From Gammaproteobacteria bacterium (GTDB lineage Bacteria > Pseudomonadota > Gammaproteobacteria > Chromatiales > Chromatiaceae), in NCBI GenBank assembly GCA_015490795.1, contig WFXD01000046.1, forward strand, positions 1 through 47,235: a stretch of 47,235 nt of DNA. The letters run 5' to 3'. This document shows, in pieces, positions 10,320 through 21,288 of this stretch; the stretch's first letter is position 1, and each line of letters begins with the position of its first letter. The notes under the pieces were generated by a model. It saw only the letters and a program-made list of their open reading frames with translations, did not search any database and was not told the DNA's origin. The position numbers and the translations under genes are program-made.

Positions 10320-11072
10320 ATGCGTCAACCACTAGTCGCCGGAAACTGGAAATTGAATGGCTCGCTGGCAAGCACCAGAGAGCTGCTGGCAGGGATTAAG
10401 GCAGGGATAGCAGAGGTGACTCGTGCAGAAGTGGCGGTTTGTCCGCCCTATATCCTCATTCCAGAGGCGCAGGCGCAGCTAAATGGCTCCCCCATTGCCT
10501 GGGGTGGGCAGAATCTCTCCGCGGAGACGGGCGGCGCCTTTACCGGCGAAATATCCGCATCCATGCTGCTGGATTTTGGCTGCAAATACGTCCTGGTTGG
10601 CCACTCAGAGCGGCGTACGCTCTATGGCGAGGACAACGCGCTGGTGGCAAAGAAGTTTGCTGTTGCACGGGAGGCCGGGCTTATCCCTCTCCTCTGCGTA
10701 GGCGAGACCCTTGAAGAGCGGCAGCAGGGGGTCACGGAAAGGATAGTCGGCGACCAGCTGGCCGCAGTGATCGACCGGGAGGGCGTGGCTGCCTTGGACG
10801 ATGCGGTGGTTGCCTACGAGCCGGTCTGGGCCATTGGGACGGGGATGACAGCATCGCCAGAGCAGGCTCAGGCGGTACACGCCTTCATCCGTGCCCAGGT
10901 GGCGCAGCATGATACTGCAACGGCTGAAGGGCTGCGCATCCTCTACGGCGGCAGTATGAAGCCGGGAAATGCAGAAGAGTTGATGGCGCAGAGTGATATT
11001 GATGGTGGTCTGATTGGTGGCGCAGCCCTGAAGGCTGATGAGTTCCTGGCAATCTGCAAGGCCGCAAACTAG
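10320..11072 (+). CDS. tpiA: Triose-phosphate isomerase
   Basis: TpiA interconverts glyceraldehyde 3-phosphate and dihydroxyacetone phosphate in glycolysis and the Calvin cycle. The full (beta/alpha)8 barrel is present in 250 residues. It contains Lys in GNWKLNGS, the electrophilic His in VGHSERR, the catalytic Glu in AYEPVWAIGTG and the phosphate loop YGGSMKPGN. The ATG at 10320 (MRQPLVAGNWK) is the family start; GAGAGAGAAGG lies just upstream. An in-frame TTG at 10302 only adds MRERRY. secG follows after 28 bases, as is common in Gammaproteobacteria. Confidence 0.97.
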   Translation: MRQPLVAGNWKLNGSLASTRELLAGIKAGIAEVTRAEVAVCPPYILIPEAQAQLNGSPIAWGGQNLSAETGGAFTGEISASMLLDFGCKYVLVGHSERRTLYGEDNALVAKKFAVAREAGLIPLLCVGETLEERQQGVTERIVGDQLAAVIDREGVAALDDAVVAYEPVWAIGTGMTASPEQAQAVHAFIRAQVAQHDTATAEGLRILYGGSMKPGNAEELMAQSDIDGGLIGGAALKADEFLAICKAAN

Positions 11073-11100
11073 TTTTTATTGAAATTTACCGGGATTACGA

Positions 11101-11475
11101 ATGCAGACAATTTTGGTTGCTGTTCACCTTATACTGGCCATTGGCTTGATCGGGCTGGTTTTAATACAGCATGGCAAGGGCGCCGATGCAGGCGCTGCCT
11201 TTGGAAGCGGTGCATCATCGACGGTATTTGGCTCGCAGGGGTCAGGGTCATTCCTCACCCGTGCTACAGCGGTGCTGGCGACGCTCTTTTTTGTTACCAG
11301 CCTGGCACTGGCCTACTTTGCGATGCAGGGTACTGAGCAGCCAAGCCTGATGGGAAGCGATGCTGTACCAATTACGCAGGAGGTGCCAGTGCCTGTCAGC
11401 GAAGTGCCTGCAACCCCTGAAATGCCAGCTGAGAGTGCTGGCGGAAGCGAGATCCCGGTTGTTCCAGAGCAGTAA
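11101..11475 (+). CDS. secG: Preprotein translocase subunit SecG
   Basis: SecG is the small inner-membrane subunit that stimulates the SecYEG protein-export channel. There are two hydrophobic helices, residues about 3-20 and 52-73, joined by the conserved loop [19 protein letters not shown]. The C-terminal 45 residues are rich in Pro, Val and Glu (repeated [13 protein letters not shown]-like units) and are not conserved. The 124-residue length is normal. The ribosome site is weak. A short inverted repeat (TGCTGTT/AACAGCA) lies between it and the tRNA gene, with which it is probably co-transcribed. Confidence 0.93.
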   Translation: MQTILVAVHLILAIGLIGLVLIQHGKGADAGAAFGSGASSTVFGSQGSGSFLTRATAVLATLFFVTSLALAYFAMQGTEQPSLMGSDAVPITQEVPVPVSEVPATPEMPAESAGGSEIPVVPEQ

Positions 11476-11528
11476 TTGCTGTTCGTGGTTTGGCGTTAGC
11501 GTTTTAAAACAGCAGTAAAAACAGAATT

Positions 11529-11613
11529 GCCGATGTGGTGAAATTGGTAGACACGCCGTCTTGAGGGGGCGGTGGCGCGAGCCGTGCCGGTTCAAGTCCG
11601 GCCATCGGCACCA
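11529..11613 (+). tRNA. tRNA-Leu (anticodon GAG)
   Basis: A complete class II tRNA. The acceptor stem is GCCGATG/CATCGGC with encoded CCA at 11611-11613. The D arm contains TGGTAGACA, the anticodon stem CCGTC/GGCGG carries loop TTGAGGG with anticodon GAG, a long variable arm follows, and the T arm is GCCGG-TTCAAGT-CCGGC. It closely resembles E. coli leuU, which also follows secG. Confidence 0.97.
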
Positions 11614-11620
11614 ATGGTTA

Positions 11621-11659
11621 AAATCGGTATTGCTGATTACGGCAATACCGATTTTTTTT
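11621..11659 (+). terminator. Intrinsic terminator after tRNA-Leu
   Basis: AAATCGGTATTGC (11621-11633) pairs perfectly with GCAATACCGATTT (11642-11654) around an 8-base loop, and the T run continues to 11659. It closes the tpiA-secG-tRNA transcript and isolates the nuo operon. Confidence 0.95.
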
Positions 11660-11715
11660 GCGGGCAAAAAAAGATAACCTATTGATTGTAAAGGTATTTG
11701 ACTGAAACCTTTTGC

Positions 11716-11745
11716 TTGACATGAATTATCATCATGCACTAGACT
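11716..11745 (+). promoter_or_regulatory. Promoter of the nuo operon
   Basis: A consensus TTGACA at 11716-11721 and TAGACT at 11740-11745 have an 18-base spacer. RNA would start near 11752, giving a leader of about 64 bases. It lies between the tRNA terminator and nuoA, so it is the natural promoter for nuoA-N. Confidence 0.65.
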
Positions 11746-11763
11746 GCGTGCCTCATTGAATTA

Positions 11764-11796
11764 AATCGGGAATCTAAAGATTCAAATAACCCGATT
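11764..11796 (+). promoter_or_regulatory. Leader hairpin of nuo mRNA
   Basis: AATCGGG (11764-11770) pairs with CCCGATT (11790-11796) and encloses an inner AATCT/AGATT helix. The nuoA ribosome site (GGAGG, 11800-11804) starts four bases after the stem, so folding could affect translation or mRNA stability. There is no T run. Confidence 0.6.
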
Positions 11797-11815
11797 GGGG
11801 GAGGGCTAAAAAGCA

Positions 11816-12172
11816 ATGCTTGAAAATTATCTGCCCGTACTGGTTTTCATGATTCTTGCTGCCGTGATCGGCATGGTCATGGTAGGCCTCGGGTTTGTCC
11901 TTGGCACAAGAAAACCAGACGATGAAAAAGAGTCTCCCTACGAGTGCGGCTTTGAGGCGTTCGAAGATGCGCGGATAAAGTTTGACGTGCGTTACTATCT
12001 GGTTGCTATCCTCTTTATTATTTTTGACCTGGAAATTGCCTTTTTCTTTCCCTGGGCCGTCGTGCTCGATGAGATTGGCATGGTTGGCTATCTTGTAATG
12101 ATGGTGTTCCTGGCGGTTCTGACCATTGGCTTTATTTACGAGTGGAAGAAGGGTGCGCTGGAATGGGAATAG
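11816..12172 (+). CDS. nuoA: NADH-quinone oxidoreductase subunit A
   Basis: NuoA is a small membrane subunit at the junction of the peripheral and membrane arms of complex I. Three TM helices are visible (about 6-30, 62-83 and 88-110). The conserved loop [23 protein letters not shown] lies between the first two, with the Cys that senses the active/deactive state in relatives. It is first in a complete nuoA-N operon behind a strong promoter. Its stop overlaps nuoB by 10 bases. Confidence 0.97.
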   Translation: MLENYLPVLVFMILAAVIGMVMVGLGFVLGTRKPDDEKESPYECGFEAFEDARIKFDVRYYLVAILFIIFDLEIAFFFPWAVVLDEIGMVGYLVMMVFLAVLTIGFIYEWKKGALEWE

Positions 12173-12645
12173 AAGGCATTTTTGAAGAGGGCGTCATTAC
12201 AACCAACGCCGATAAACTCATGAACTGGGCGCGCACCGGCTCGCTGTGGCCAATGACCTTTGGTCTTGCGTGCTGCGCAGTTGAGATGATGCATGCCGCC
12301 GCATCGCGCTATGATATGGATCGTTTCGGGATCATCTTTCGCCCCAGCCCCCGCCAATCCGACGTGATGATTGTTGCCGGAACACTGGTCAACAAAATGG
12401 CCCCGGCGCTGCGCAAGGTCTATGACCAGATGGCAGAGCCACGCTGGGTCATTTCAATGGGCTCTTGTGCGAACGGCGGCGGTTATTACCACTACTCGTA
12501 TGCCGTTGTGCGTGGTTGTGACCGTGTTGTCCCGGTGGATATCTATGTGCCTGGCTGCCCGCCAACGGCTGAAGCGCTGCTCTACGGTATTTTGCAGCTG
12601 CAAAACAAGATCCGCCGAACCTCAACCATAGCGCGTCAGGCCTGA
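12163..12645 (+). CDS. nuoB: NADH-quinone oxidoreductase subunit B
   Basis: NuoB holds the terminal [4Fe-4S] cluster N2, which passes electrons to quinone. The ligands are visible: adjacent Cys37-Cys38 in [10 protein letters not shown], Cys102 in GSCANGGG and Cys132 in [11 protein letters not shown] use the ATG at 12163 ([10 protein letters not shown]), inside the end of nuoA; a GTG at 12142 in the same frame would add seven unlike residues. Length is 160 residues. nuoC starts two bases after the stop. Confidence 0.97.
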   Translation: MGIEGIFEEGVITTNADKLMNWARTGSLWPMTFGLACCAVEMMHAAASRYDMDRFGIIFRPSPRQSDVMIVAGTLVNKMAPALRKVYDQMAEPRWVISMGSCANGGGYYHYSYAVVRGCDRVVPVDIYVPGCPPTAEALLYGILQLQNKIRRTSTIARQA

Positions 12646-12647
12646 TT

Positions 12648-13349
12648 ATGAGCGCCACTGCCATGATCACACCTGAACAGCGAGTCGCAAAACTGGTAGA
12701 TGCGCTGAAAACGGCCTTTGAAGAAAAGGGCTATACGATTGAGCAGGATTTTGGCGAGGTCACAATGACTGTTCCTCGCGAAGATCTGCTGGATACCCTC
12801 TTTGAGTTATACGGTCAAGCCCCGGTCTTCGGTTTTGAACAGCTGATAGACCTGTGTGGCGTTGACTATTCAACCTATGGTCAGGTCGAATGGGAGACCA
12901 ATAGCGCATCATCGACAGGTTTTGGCCGCGGCGTAAACCGCGATGCAGAGATTGATGCGCAAAAAGCAGACAGGTTTGCAGTCGTCTATCACCTGCTTTC
13001 GATAGAGAACAATGTCCGGCTGCGTGTTAAAAGCTATCTGGACAGTGAGCAGCCAATCGTTGGGTCCGTCATTTCTGTATGGCCTGTTGCTGACTGGTTT
13101 GAAAGGGAGGCCTTTGATCTGTATGGGATACTGTTTGAAGGGCACCCTGATCTGCGCCGCATTCTTACAGACTATGGATTCGTAGGCCATCCATTCCGCA
13201 AGGATTTTCCACTTTCAGGACATCTGGAGATGCGTTACGACCCAGAGAAGGGGCGCGTCATCTATGAACCTGTATCCATCGAATCCCGCACACTGGTGCC
13301 AAGAGTGATTCGAGACGATAACCGCTACATGAACGAAGAATCAAACTAG
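12648..13349 (+). CDS. nuoC: NADH-quinone oxidoreductase subunit C (30 kDa)
   Basis: NuoC is a peripheral-arm subunit of the quinone module that packs on NuoD. The 30-kDa signature lies at about residues 150-182 ([20 protein letters not shown]), and the C-terminal part has the usual [12 protein letters not shown]. At 233 residues it is a stand-alone protein. Enterobacteria fuse it to NuoD, so the split form argues for a deeper gammaproteobacterial or Chromatiales-like lineage. Confidence 0.96.
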   Translation: MSATAMITPEQRVAKLVDALKTAFEEKGYTIEQDFGEVTMTVPREDLLDTLFELYGQAPVFGFEQLIDLCGVDYSTYGQVEWETNSASSTGFGRGVNRDAEIDAQKADRFAVVYHLLSIENNVRLRVKSYLDSEQPIVGSVISVWPVADWFEREAFDLYGILFEGHPDLRRILTDYGFVGHPFRKDFPLSGHLEMRYDPEKGRVIYEPVSIESRTLVPRVIRDDNRYMNEESN

Positions 13350-13361
13350 CGAACGCAGCCA

Positions 13362-14618
13362 ATGCCTGAGATTCGTAACTACACACTGAACTTTGGTCCA
13401 CAACACCCCTCCGCACACGGCGTACTGCGCCTTGTGCTGGAGATGGATGGCGAAGTCATCGAGCGCTCTGACCCGCACATCGGCCTGCTGCACCGCGGCA
13501 CCGAAAAGCTGGCAGAGACCAAGCCCTATAACCAGAGCATCCCCTACATGGATCGCCTGGATTATGTCTCCATGATGCAGAATGAACATGCCTATGTTCT
13601 TGCCGTGGAGAAGCTGTTAGGGATCGAAGCCCCGATACGTGCGCAATATATTCGAACCATGTTCGATGAGATTACCCGCATCCTGAACCACATGATGTGG
13701 CTGGGTACGCATGCACTTGATATCGGTGCAATGACGGTATTTCTCTACTGCTTCCGCGAACGTGAAGACCTGATGGATTGCTATGAGGCCGTCTCAGGTG
13801 CGCGCATGCATGCAGCCTACTACCGTGTTGGTGGCGTTTACCGCGACCTGCCGGATGAGATGCCTCGCTTCGCCGCAAGCGATTTGAAGCGTGATAAAAG
13901 CGAACTTGACCGGCTGAATGAAAACCGCCAGGGTTCACTGCTCGATTTTATTGAAGACTTCACGGACCGTTTTCCGGGCTGCGTTGATGAGTATGAGACC
14001 CTGCTCACTGAAAACCGGATCTGGAAGCAGCGCACCGTAGGCATAGGTGTCGTGACTGCGGACCGTGCCAAAGCGCTGGGATTTACCGGGCCGATGCTGC
14101 GCGGGTCGGGAGTCGAGTGGGATCTCCGCAAAAAACAGCCCTATGCCGCCTATGACAAGGTTGATTTTGATATCCCCGTGGGTCTGAACGGCGATTGCTA
14201 TGATCGCTATCTGGTGCGCGTAGAGGAGATTCGCCAGTCCAACCGCATCATCAGGCAGTGCGTCGATTGGCTGCGCGAAAACCCAGGCCCGGTGATGGTG
14301 GAAAACCATAAGATTGCCCCTCCAAAAAGAGCAGCCATGAAGAGTGACATGGAGGGGCTGATCCACCACTTCAAACTTTTCAGTGAAGGCTACTGCACCC
14401 CGCCGGGAGAGGTCTATGCAGCTGTTGAGGCATCCAAGGGTGAGTTTGGTGTCTATATCATCTCCGATGGCGCAAACAAACCTTACCGGCTCAAACTGAG
14501 GGCCCCCGGGTTTGCGCATCTTATGGCGATGGATGAGATGGCCAAAGGGCACATGCTGGCTGACGTGGTTGCCTTGATTGGCACCATGGACGTTGTATTC
14601 GGTGAAATTGACCGCTAA
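13362..14618 (+). CDS. nuoD: NADH-quinone oxidoreductase subunit D (49 kDa)
   Basis: NuoD forms the quinone pocket with NuoB and descends from the large subunit of NiFe hydrogenases. The start [24 protein letters not shown] carries the conserved quinone-headgroup His in [18 protein letters not shown] and the C-terminal [10 protein letters not shown] are also family hallmarks. The nickel-binding Cys pairs of hydrogenases are absent, as expected. It has 418 residues and is separate from nuoC, 12 bases downstream of it. Confidence 0.97.
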   Translation: MPEIRNYTLNFGPQHPSAHGVLRLVLEMDGEVIERSDPHIGLLHRGTEKLAETKPYNQSIPYMDRLDYVSMMQNEHAYVLAVEKLLGIEAPIRAQYIRTMFDEITRILNHMMWLGTHALDIGAMTVFLYCFREREDLMDCYEAVSGARMHAAYYRVGGVYRDLPDEMPRFAASDLKRDKSELDRLNENRQGSLLDFIEDFTDRFPGCVDEYETLLTENRIWKQRTVGIGVVTADRAKALGFTGPMLRGSGVEWDLRKKQPYAAYDKVDFDIPVGLNGDCYDRYLVRVEEIRQSNRIIRQCVDWLRENPGPVMVENHKIAPPKRAAMKSDMEGLIHHFKLFSEGYCTPPGEVYAAVEASKGEFGVYIISDGANKPYRLKLRAPGFAHLMAMDEMAKGHMLADVVALIGTMDVVFGEIDR

Positions 14619-14627
14619 GACAAACAT

Positions 14628-15134
14628 ATGAGCGCGCTTGAGATAAAAAACAGAAACGAGCTGTTTACGCCCGAAATACGGGCTGAAATAGATCACGAGA
14701 TCGCCAAATATCCTGAGGGTGAATCACAGTCGGCTGCGATGGCTGCACTGCGCATCGTTCAGGATGCCAATGGCGGATGGCTAACTCAGGAGAGCATGGA
14801 TGAAGTGGCGGCATATCTGGATCTGCCGCCCATTGCAATCTATGAGGTTGCAACCTTCTACTCCATGTATGAGCATAAACCTGTTGGCAGAAACAAGCTC
14901 TGTGTCTGCACCAATATCTCATGCATGATCAACAACTCTGACCAGATCGTTGAGCATCTGAACAACCGACTGGGTATCAAGTTTGGAGAGGTCACCGAAG
15001 ATGGTCGTTACTCCCTTAAAGAGGTGGAGTGTTTAGGGGCTTGTGGTGGTGCGCCCATGATGCAGGTTGGGCGTAAATATTACGAGAACCTCACGCCTGA
15101 AAGGCTTGATTCGATCCTGGACGAGCTGGAGTAA
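14628..15134 (+). CDS. nuoE: NADH-quinone oxidoreductase subunit E (24 kDa)
   Basis: NuoE carries the [2Fe-2S] cluster N1a beside the FMN. It has a helical N-terminal region followed by a thioredoxin-like fold. The ligands are Cys94 and Cys99 in CTNISC, and Cys135 and Cys139 in [10 protein letters not shown]; the CX4C...CX3C pattern is complete. Length is 168 residues. nuoF begins five bases after the stop. Confidence 0.97.
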   Translation: MSALEIKNRNELFTPEIRAEIDHEIAKYPEGESQSAAMAALRIVQDANGGWLTQESMDEVAAYLDLPPIAIYEVATFYSMYEHKPVGRNKLCVCTNISCMINNSDQIVEHLNNRLGIKFGEVTEDGRYSLKEVECLGACGGAPMMQVGRKYYENLTPERLDSILDELE

Positions 15135-15139
15135 CGCAG

Positions 15140-16417
15140 ATGGCCAACGAAGTCATATTTAAAAACCGCGATCTGGATAATCTCTGGGATATTGAACAGT
15201 ATCGCAGTCGTGGCGGCTATGAGATTCTGACCAGGATACTGACCGAAAAAACGCCACCCGCAGAGATCATTGACGGGATGAAAACATCCGGGCTGCGTGG
15301 GCGTGGTGGAGCCGGTTTCCCTACAGGTCTCAAGTGGAGCTTCATAAATCGCAGCGCACCGGGTGATAAATATCTGGTCTGCAACTCTGACGAAGGTGAG
15401 CCGGGCACATTTAAGGATCGTGATATCCTGCGTTATAACCCACATGCGCTGGTCGAAGGGATGCTGATTGCCAGCTACGTGATCGATGCGCATCGCGCCT
15501 ACAACTATATTCGGGGTGAGTTCTGGGAACCCTACGAGCGTTTCCAGAATGCCATTGACCAGGCGCGTGCTGCCGGGTTCGTTGGTAAAAACATCCTGGG
15601 GTCAGGCTTTGATTGTGAACTCAATGTGCACCTGGGCGGTGGCGCCTATGTATGCGGTGAGGAGACCGCGCTGCTTGAGTCCATTGAAGGCAAAAAAGGG
15701 CAGCCGCGTTACAAGCCCCCATTCCCCGCACATGTTGGCCTCTATGGTTGCCCCACCGTCATAAATAATACCGAGACGCTGGCCAGTGTGCCCACCATAT
15801 TGCGCGAAGGTGCAGAGCGGTTTCGCGACATCGGTGTGGAGAACAGTGGTGGAAGCAAACTCTTCTCCATCTCCGGGCACGTTAAAAATCCAGGTGTTTT
15901 CGAGCTGCCCATGGGCACCCCCTTCAGCGAGCTTTTCGAGCTGGCAGGTGGCATGCGGGACGGAAGCAAGATTAAAGCGGTAATACCAGGTGGCTCCTCG
16001 TCGCCGGTCATTCCGGGTGAGATCATGATGGATCTGACGATGGATTATGATGCTATCGCCAAGGCGGGTTCAATGCTGGGTTCTGGCGCTGTCATCGTTA
16101 TGGATGAATCGACCTGCATGGTCAAGGTTCTGGATCGTATGGGGTACTTTTATCATGAAGAGTCCTGCGGTCAATGCACGCCATGTCGGGAGGGGACAGG
16201 CTGGCTCTACCGTATCGTTCACCGCATCGAAAATGGACAAGGCCGCCCGGAGGATATTGATCTGCTAATGGATGTACAGAATCGCATCCGTGGTAAAACC
16301 ATCTGCGCCTTGGGAGACGCCGCTGCGATGCCTGTTGCGGGTATGCTGCGTTACTATCAAGACGAATTTCAGTATCACATCGATCACAAAAAATGCATGG
16401 CAGGCACAGGTGCCTGA
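15140..16417 (+). CDS. nuoF: NADH-quinone oxidoreductase subunit F (51 kDa)
   Basis: NuoF oxidises NADH, holds FMN and carries [4Fe-4S] cluster N3. The glycine-rich [13 protein letters not shown] (about 54-66) and [17 protein letters not shown] bind NADH and FMN. The N3 ligands lie in [12 protein letters not shown] near residue 350, with a fourth Cys in [12 protein letters not shown]. At 425 residues it is full length. It forms the NADH module with nuoE and nuoG on either side. Confidence 0.97.
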   Translation: MANEVIFKNRDLDNLWDIEQYRSRGGYEILTRILTEKTPPAEIIDGMKTSGLRGRGGAGFPTGLKWSFINRSAPGDKYLVCNSDEGEPGTFKDRDILRYNPHALVEGMLIASYVIDAHRAYNYIRGEFWEPYERFQNAIDQARAAGFVGKNILGSGFDCELNVHLGGGAYVCGEETALLESIEGKKGQPRYKPPFPAHVGLYGCPTVINNTETLASVPTILREGAERFRDIGVENSGGSKLFSISGHVKNPGVFELPMGTPFSELFELAGGMRDGSKIKAVIPGGSSSPVIPGEIMMDLTMDYDAIAKAGSMLGSGAVIVMDESTCMVKVLDRMGYFYHEESCGQCTPCREGTGWLYRIVHRIENGQGRPEDIDLLMDVQNRIRGKTICALGDAAAMPVAGMLRYYQDEFQYHIDHKKCMAGTGA

Positions 16418-16448
16418 GCCGGCTTTGTGAACGATTAGAGACGACACG

Positions 16449-18764
16449 ATGAGTGAAGAAAAAACCATAACGATTGAGGTTGACGGCCAGCCCCTGGAGA
16501 CAAAAGCAGGTGCGTTGCTCATTGATGTAACCGATGCGGCGGGCATCAATATTCCTCGCTTCTGTTACCACGACAAATTATCAATTGCGGCCAGCTGCCG
16601 CATGTGTCTGGTTGAGGTCGCCAAGGTGCCCAAGCCTATCCCTGCCTGTGCAACACAGGTGATGGATGGCATGGTGGTGCAGACGCGCTCCCCCATGGCG
16701 CTTGCTGCCCAAAAAGCGACAATGGAATTTCTTCTGATCAACCATCCCCTTGATTGCCCGGTCTGTGATCAGGGTGGCGAGTGTGAGCTGCAAGATGTGG
16801 CAATGGGCTATGGCAGTGATGTTACCCGTTTTGTGGAAGGTAAAAGGGTTATCCCTGAAAACAACATTGGCCCATTGATTGCCACTGATATGACCCGCTG
16901 CATTCATTGCACGCGCTGTGTTCGCTTCGGTGACGAGGTTGCAGGTATGCGCGAAATGGGTGCAACAGGTCGTGGCGAACACATGACCATCGGCACCTTT
17001 GTTGCACACAATATCAACTCCGAACTCTCTGGCAATGTGATTGACCTCTGCCCAGTGGGTGCATTGACCTCAAAGCCCTTTCAATACCGCGCCCGCGCCT
17101 GGGAGCTGACGCGCCACACCGGCGTTGCGCCGCATGATTCTGTTGGTTCAAACATCCAGATCCATACGCGCCGCGGTGAGGTGATGCGCGTTCACCCTCA
17201 CTCAAATGATGCCATCAATGAGGTTTGGCTTTCTGACCGTGACCGTTTCAGCTACGAAGGGATCAAGAGTGAAGAGCGGCTTACTCAGCCGCTGATTAAA
17301 AAGGATGGTGAGTGGGTAGAGACGAGCTGGGAGGAGGCGCTGGAGACGGCTGCATCAGGGCTAAGAGAGATCGCTTCGGCCGATGCTGATCAGATTGGAA
17401 CCCTGGTCTCGCCCACTGCAACACTGGAAGAGATTGCGCTGGCGCAAAAAATCACGGAAGGGCTGGGGAGTCCGAATATTGACTATCGCCTGCGACAGGA
17501 GGATTTTCGAGGCAATAGCCGCGCTGTGCCCTGGTTGGGTCAATCCATTGCATCGCTTGAGGATGTGGATTCAGCGCTGCTGATTGGCTCAAATATAAGA
17601 AAAGACCAGCCGCTGCTGGCGCACCGTGTGCGCAAGGCAGCACTGAAGGGTGCAAAGATACAGCTTGTAAACCCGCTTCAGCTGGATCTTCACTTCGATG
17701 CTGCCCAGATGGTTAGCGACCCGGCTGGAATGGTTCGCAACCTGGCGGCCATTGCGGAAGCTGCAGGTGGTTCCCACCATCTGACAGAGCAGATTGAAGT
17801 CACTGATGAGCATAAAGCCGTCGCAGAAGGGCTTAAGTGCTCAAAGTCCACCGTCATACTGTTGGGGAACATTGCCCAGTCACATCCTGATTTTACCATT
17901 CTCTACGGTTTGGCCTCTGTCATTGCAAAGGCTGCCGATGCATTCGTTGGCGTCATTCCAATGGCTGCAAACAGTGTTGGCGCTGCTGTCGTTGGTGCTA
18001 TTCCGAATAAAGGGCTCAATGCACACGCCATGCTGGAGAATCCACGCAAAGGCTATCTGCTGCTTGGCATCGAGCCGGGCCTGGATATCAATAATCCAGC
18101 GCTTGCACGTGCGGCGATGAGCGGTGCCGAGACGGTTGTCGCGATAACAGCATACCGGAGCCCCTGCCTGGAAGAGACAGCCAGCGTCATGTTGCCAATG
18201 GCTGCCTTTGGTGAAACCTCGGGTTCGTTTGTGAATGCAGAGGGCAGGTGGCAGAGCTTTTCTGGAACAACCGGGCCTGCTGGTGAGTCGCGTCCGGGCT
18301 GGAAGATACTCCGCGTACTTGGAAACCTGATGGATATCAGCGGTTTTGATTACAGCAGTTCAGAAGAGATACTCGATGAACTTCGTGGCGCCCATGGCGG
18401 AGAGCTACAGGTTGCAAGCCTGGGTGCAGCAAAGGGCAAGATACGATCTGCCGTAACAGGCCTTGCGCGTATTGGCGAGACGCCTATCTATGCAGCGGAT
18501 GCTCTGGTTCGTCGCGCAGCTTCACTGCAAGAAACAGAAGAGGCGCGGGATGCGGCAGTTGCCCGTGTCAATCCGTCAGTAGCAGCGGATGCCGGACTCT
18601 TAGATGGGGAGAAAGTCGCTGTCGTACAGGGTGAAGGTCGAGCCGAAATGGTTTTGAAAGTAGATGCCAATATACCAGACGGCTGTGTTTGGGTTCCCGC
18701 CGCCGTGCCGGGCAGTGAATCTTTGGGTGATCAATTCGGGGAACTCTCCCTGGAGAAGGTGTGA
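16449..18764 (+). CDS. nuoG: NADH-quinone oxidoreductase subunit G (75 kDa)
   Basis: NuoG is the large iron-sulfur subunit. N1b is held by Cys39, Cys50, Cys53 and Cys67. N5 is held by His99 with Cys103, Cys106 and Cys112 in [15 protein letters not shown]4 is held by Cys151, Cys154, Cys157 and a Cys near 201 in LCPVGAL. The next domain is molybdopterin-oxidoreductase-like but has lost any cofactor role. The extra CxxCxxxC cluster N7 of E. coli is missing: the equivalent stretch reads [12 protein letters not shown]. Its 771 residues fit the shorter, N7-less type. It is separated from nuoF by 31 bases. Confidence 0.96.
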   Translation: MSEEKTITIEVDGQPLETKAGALLIDVTDAAGINIPRFCYHDKLSIAASCRMCLVEVAKVPKPIPACATQVMDGMVVQTRSPMALAAQKATMEFLLINHPLDCPVCDQGGECELQDVAMGYGSDVTRFVEGKRVIPENNIGPLIATDMTRCIHCTRCVRFGDEVAGMREMGATGRGEHMTIGTFVAHNINSELSGNVIDLCPVGALTSKPFQYRARAWELTRHTGVAPHDSVGSNIQIHTRRGEVMRVHPHSNDAINEVWLSDRDRFSYEGIKSEERLTQPLIKKDGEWVETSWEEALETAASGLREIASADADQIGTLVSPTATLEEIALAQKITEGLGSPNIDYRLRQEDFRGNSRAVPWLGQSIASLEDVDSALLIGSNIRKDQPLLAHRVRKAALKGAKIQLVNPLQLDLHFDAAQMVSDPAGMVRNLAAIAEAAGGSHHLTEQIEVTDEHKAVAEGLKCSKSTVILLGNIAQSHPDFTILYGLASVIAKAADAFVGVIPMAANSVGAAVVGAIPNKGLNAHAMLENPRKGYLLLGIEPGLDINNPALARAAMSGAETVVAITAYRSPCLEETASVMLPMAAFGETSGSFVNAEGRWQSFSGTTGPAGESRPGWKILRVLGNLMDISGFDYSSSEEILDELRGAHGGELQVASLGAAKGKIRSAVTGLARIGETPIYAADALVRRAASLQETEEARDAAVARVNPSVAADAGLLDGEKVAVVQGEGRAEMVLKVDANIPDGCVWVPAAVPGSESLGDQFGELSLEKV

Positions 18765-18768
18765 TTCG

Positions 18769-19776
18769 ATGGATCTTTTCTTGGATATTCTCTGGATAGT
18801 TGTAAAGATCGTAGCCATTGTGCTGCCGCTGATGCTTTGCGTTGCCTACTACACGCTGGCAGAGCGCAAAGTAATCAGTTACATGCAGGTGCGTATCGGC
18901 CCAAACCGGGTTGGCCCCAGAGGCTCGCTACAGCCTATTGCTGATGCAATGAAGCTGATGTGCAAGGAGATCATACTTCCAAGATCTGCCAATAAAACCC
19001 TGTTTTTGCTTGCGCCGATGCTCTCGATTGGGCCTGCACTTGCCGCATGGGCCGTTTTCCCATTCGATGAAGGGGTGGTTTTGGCCGATATTAATGCCGG
19101 CCTCCTCTATCTGTTGGCATTGACCTCGATTGGCGTTTACGGCGTGATCATTGCCGGCTGGGCGTCCAATTCCAAATACGCCTTCCTGAGTGCCGTAAGG
19201 CTTGGTGCGCAGGTTGTGGCCTATGAGATCGCAATGGGCTTTTCACTGGTTGTTGTATTGATTGCATCGGGCAGTCTGAATCTCGGTGAAATTGTGATGG
19301 CACAGCAGGGCAGCTGGGGGTTCTTCAACTGGTTTTGGCTGCCGCTTTTTCCGATCTTTATAATCTACTTTGTTTCAGGTGTTGCTGAGACGAACCGTGC
19401 GCCATTTGATGTGGCTGAAGGTGAATCAGAGATTGTGGCCGGTTTCCATGTGGAATACTCCGGCATGACCTTTGCGGTCTTCTTCCTGGCTGAATATGCC
19501 AACATGATCCTGATATCTGCGCTCACTGCGATCATGTTTCTTGGTGGCTGGCTATCGCCTTTTCATGGCGTTCCCATATTAGGCGCCATCTTTGACTGGA
19601 TCCCGGGGTTCATCTGGCTGTTGTTAAAAACCCTGGTTGTGGCCTTCCTGTTTCTCTGGTTCCGCGCGACTTTTCCACGTTACCGGTATGACCAGATTAT
19701 GCGTCTGGGCTGGAAGATATTTATCCCCATTACCATTGTCTGGATTGTGGTGGCGGGTTTTGCGGTCGTTGTTTAA
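18769..19776 (+). CDS. nuoH: NADH-quinone oxidoreductase subunit H
   Basis: NuoH is the membrane subunit that forms the entrance of the quinone channel. About eight TM helices are predicted. The conserved blocks [24 protein letters not shown] and [29 protein letters not shown] are intact, with the charged residues that link quinone chemistry to proton transfer. I use the ATG at 18769 ([15 protein letters not shown]), behind GGAGAAGG; the open frame continues upstream into nuoG without meaning. Length is 335 residues. Confidence 0.96.
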   Translation: MDLFLDILWIVVKIVAIVLPLMLCVAYYTLAERKVISYMQVRIGPNRVGPRGSLQPIADAMKLMCKEIILPRSANKTLFLLAPMLSIGPALAAWAVFPFDEGVVLADINAGLLYLLALTSIGVYGVIIAGWASNSKYAFLSAVRLGAQVVAYEIAMGFSLVVVLIASGSLNLGEIVMAQQGSWGFFNWFWLPLFPIFIIYFVSGVAETNRAPFDVAEGESEIVAGFHVEYSGMTFAVFFLAEYANMILISALTAIMFLGGWLSPFHGVPILGAIFDWIPGFIWLLLKTLVVAFLFLWFRATFPRYRYDQIMRLGWKIFIPITIVWIVVAGFAVVV

Positions 19777-19793
19777 ATAGGGCGAAATAACCG

Positions 19794-20282
19794 ATGAAGG
19801 TTTTTATTGACTACATCCGGAGCCTGTTTCTTCTTGAGCTCTTAAAAGGCTTGCAGCTGACAGGTCGATACCTGTGCGCCAAGAAGTTTACTATTCAGTA
19901 TCCTGAAGAGAGGGCTCCAATGTCGCCGCGTTTTCGCGGATTGCATGCGCAGCGGCGCTATGAAAATGGTGAAGAGCGCTGCATAGCCTGCAAGCTGTGC
20001 GAGGCGACCTGTCCCGCACTGGCGATCACTATTGAGGCCGCACCTCGTGAAGATGGTTCGCGTCGCACGACACGGTATGAGATTGACCTCTTCAAATGCA
20101 TATTTTGCGGCTATTGTGAAGAGTCATGCCCGGTGGATGCGATCGTTGAATCGCGTACTTATGAATACTGTTTTGAGAACAGGGGCGAGAATATTATGAC
20201 CAAGGAGCAGCTGCTGGCTCATGGTGATAAGCATGAAGTCCAACTCGCAAAGGACCTTGAGGCTCAGGCCCCCTATCGTTGA
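19794..20282 (+). CDS. nuoI: NADH-quinone oxidoreductase subunit I (23 kDa)
   Basis: NuoI is an 8Fe ferredoxin-like subunit that carries clusters N6a and N6b toward N2. Two CX2CX2CX3C motifs are present: Cys63/66/69/73 in [12 protein letters not shown] and Cys102/105/108/112 in [12 protein letters not shown]. An amphipathic N-terminal helix anchors it to the membrane arm. Length is 162 residues. A 50-base gap separates it from nuoJ. Confidence 0.97.
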   Translation: MKVFIDYIRSLFLLELLKGLQLTGRYLCAKKFTIQYPEERAPMSPRFRGLHAQRRYENGEERCIACKLCEATCPALAITIEAAPREDGSRRTTRYEIDLFKCIFCGYCEESCPVDAIVESRTYEYCFENRGENIMTKEQLLAHGDKHEVQLAKDLEAQAPYR

Positions 20283-20332
20283 TAGGCAACCTGAATAGCT
20301 ATGACAAGCAAGAAAACCGTCTGGAATAACCA

Positions 20333-20950
20333 ATGACGTTCGAAAAGATACTTTTTTATGTGTTCTCCGTGATTCTGGTGCTTTCAGCCACTATGGTTAT
20401 CACCCGGCGCGACCCTGTGCATTCAGCGCTCTTCCTGGTGCTTGCCTTCTTTACCAGCGCGATCTTATGGATGCTGCTGGAGGCGGAATTTCTGGCGATT
20501 GTACTCGTGCTTGTATACGTTGGTGCCGTCATGGTGCTCTTCCTGTTTGTGGTCATGATGCTTGATACAGATAAAGCGGCAATGCGAGCCGGTTTTGTCA
20601 AGATGATGCCGGTCGGCTTGATTGTCGCGGGAACAATGGCCTTTGAGATGTTTCTGATAGTGGGGCCGCAGTACTTCGGACTCGACAAGTTTGCCATGCC
20701 TGCGCCACATCCGGCTGATTACAGCAATACAGAAGAGTTAGGCCGGGTGCTCTACACGGTCTACATGTACCCGGTGGAGATCGCAGCCGTGATCCTGCTG
20801 GTTGGCATCATCGCTGCGATCGGATTAACGATGCGCAAGCGCCCGGACAACAAGTCGCTTGATCCATCAGAACAGGTGAAGGTTACCAAAGGCACGGATC
20901 GTATCCGGGTGGTAAAGATGGCATCTGAAATAAAACAGGAGGCGAAATGA
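20333..20950 (+). CDS. nuoJ: NADH-quinone oxidoreductase subunit J
   Basis: NuoJ is a five-helix membrane subunit. The third helix ([19 protein letters not shown]) is the conserved segment with a pi-bulge that rotates in coupling. It is 205 residues long, with a charged C-terminal tail of about 45 residues that follows the last helix ([17 protein letters not shown]). Its stop overlaps the nuoK start (ATGA). Confidence 0.96.
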   Translation: MTFEKILFYVFSVILVLSATMVITRRDPVHSALFLVLAFFTSAILWMLLEAEFLAIVLVLVYVGAVMVLFLFVVMMLDTDKAAMRAGFVKMMPVGLIVAGTMAFEMFLIVGPQYFGLDKFAMPAPHPADYSNTEELGRVLYTVYMYPVEIAAVILLVGIIAAIGLTMRKRPDNKSLDPSEQVKVTKGTDRIRVVKMASEIKQEAK

Positions 20951-21252
20951 TCGCACTCTCCGACTATCTCATGCTGGGCGCGATTCTTTTCTCGCTGAGT
21001 ATTGCAGGGATTTTCTTAAACCGTAAAAACGTCATCATCATTCTCATGTGTGTGGAGTTGATGTTGTTAGCTGTAAACATGAATTTTATAGCGTTTTCAA
21101 GATTCCTTGACGACAGTGCGGGGCAGGTATTTGTCTTTTTTATCCTTACGGTTGCAGCGGCTGAGGCAGCTATCGGATTAGCTATTTTGATCGTTTTGTT
21201 CCGTAACCGACGCACAATAAACGTAGCGGATCTTGATGCCCTCAAAGGGTAG
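20947..21252 (+). CDS. nuoK: NADH-quinone oxidoreductase subunit K
   Basis: NuoK is a three-helix subunit homologous to MrpC. The membrane glutamate essential for proton transfer is in [13 protein letters not shown] (about residue 36), with a second Glu in [13 protein letters not shown] (about 72). Length is 101 residues. The ribosome site AGGAGG (20937-20942) lies inside the end of nuoJ, and the four-base overlap suggests translational coupling. Confidence 0.97.
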   Translation: MIALSDYLMLGAILFSLSIAGIFLNRKNVIIILMCVELMLLAVNMNFIAFSRFLDDSAGQVFVFFILTVAAAEAAIGLAILIVLFRNRRTINVADLDALKG

Positions 21253-21288
21253 CAGCGTACCCCTGACTTGATATAGAAGAAGCGAACT

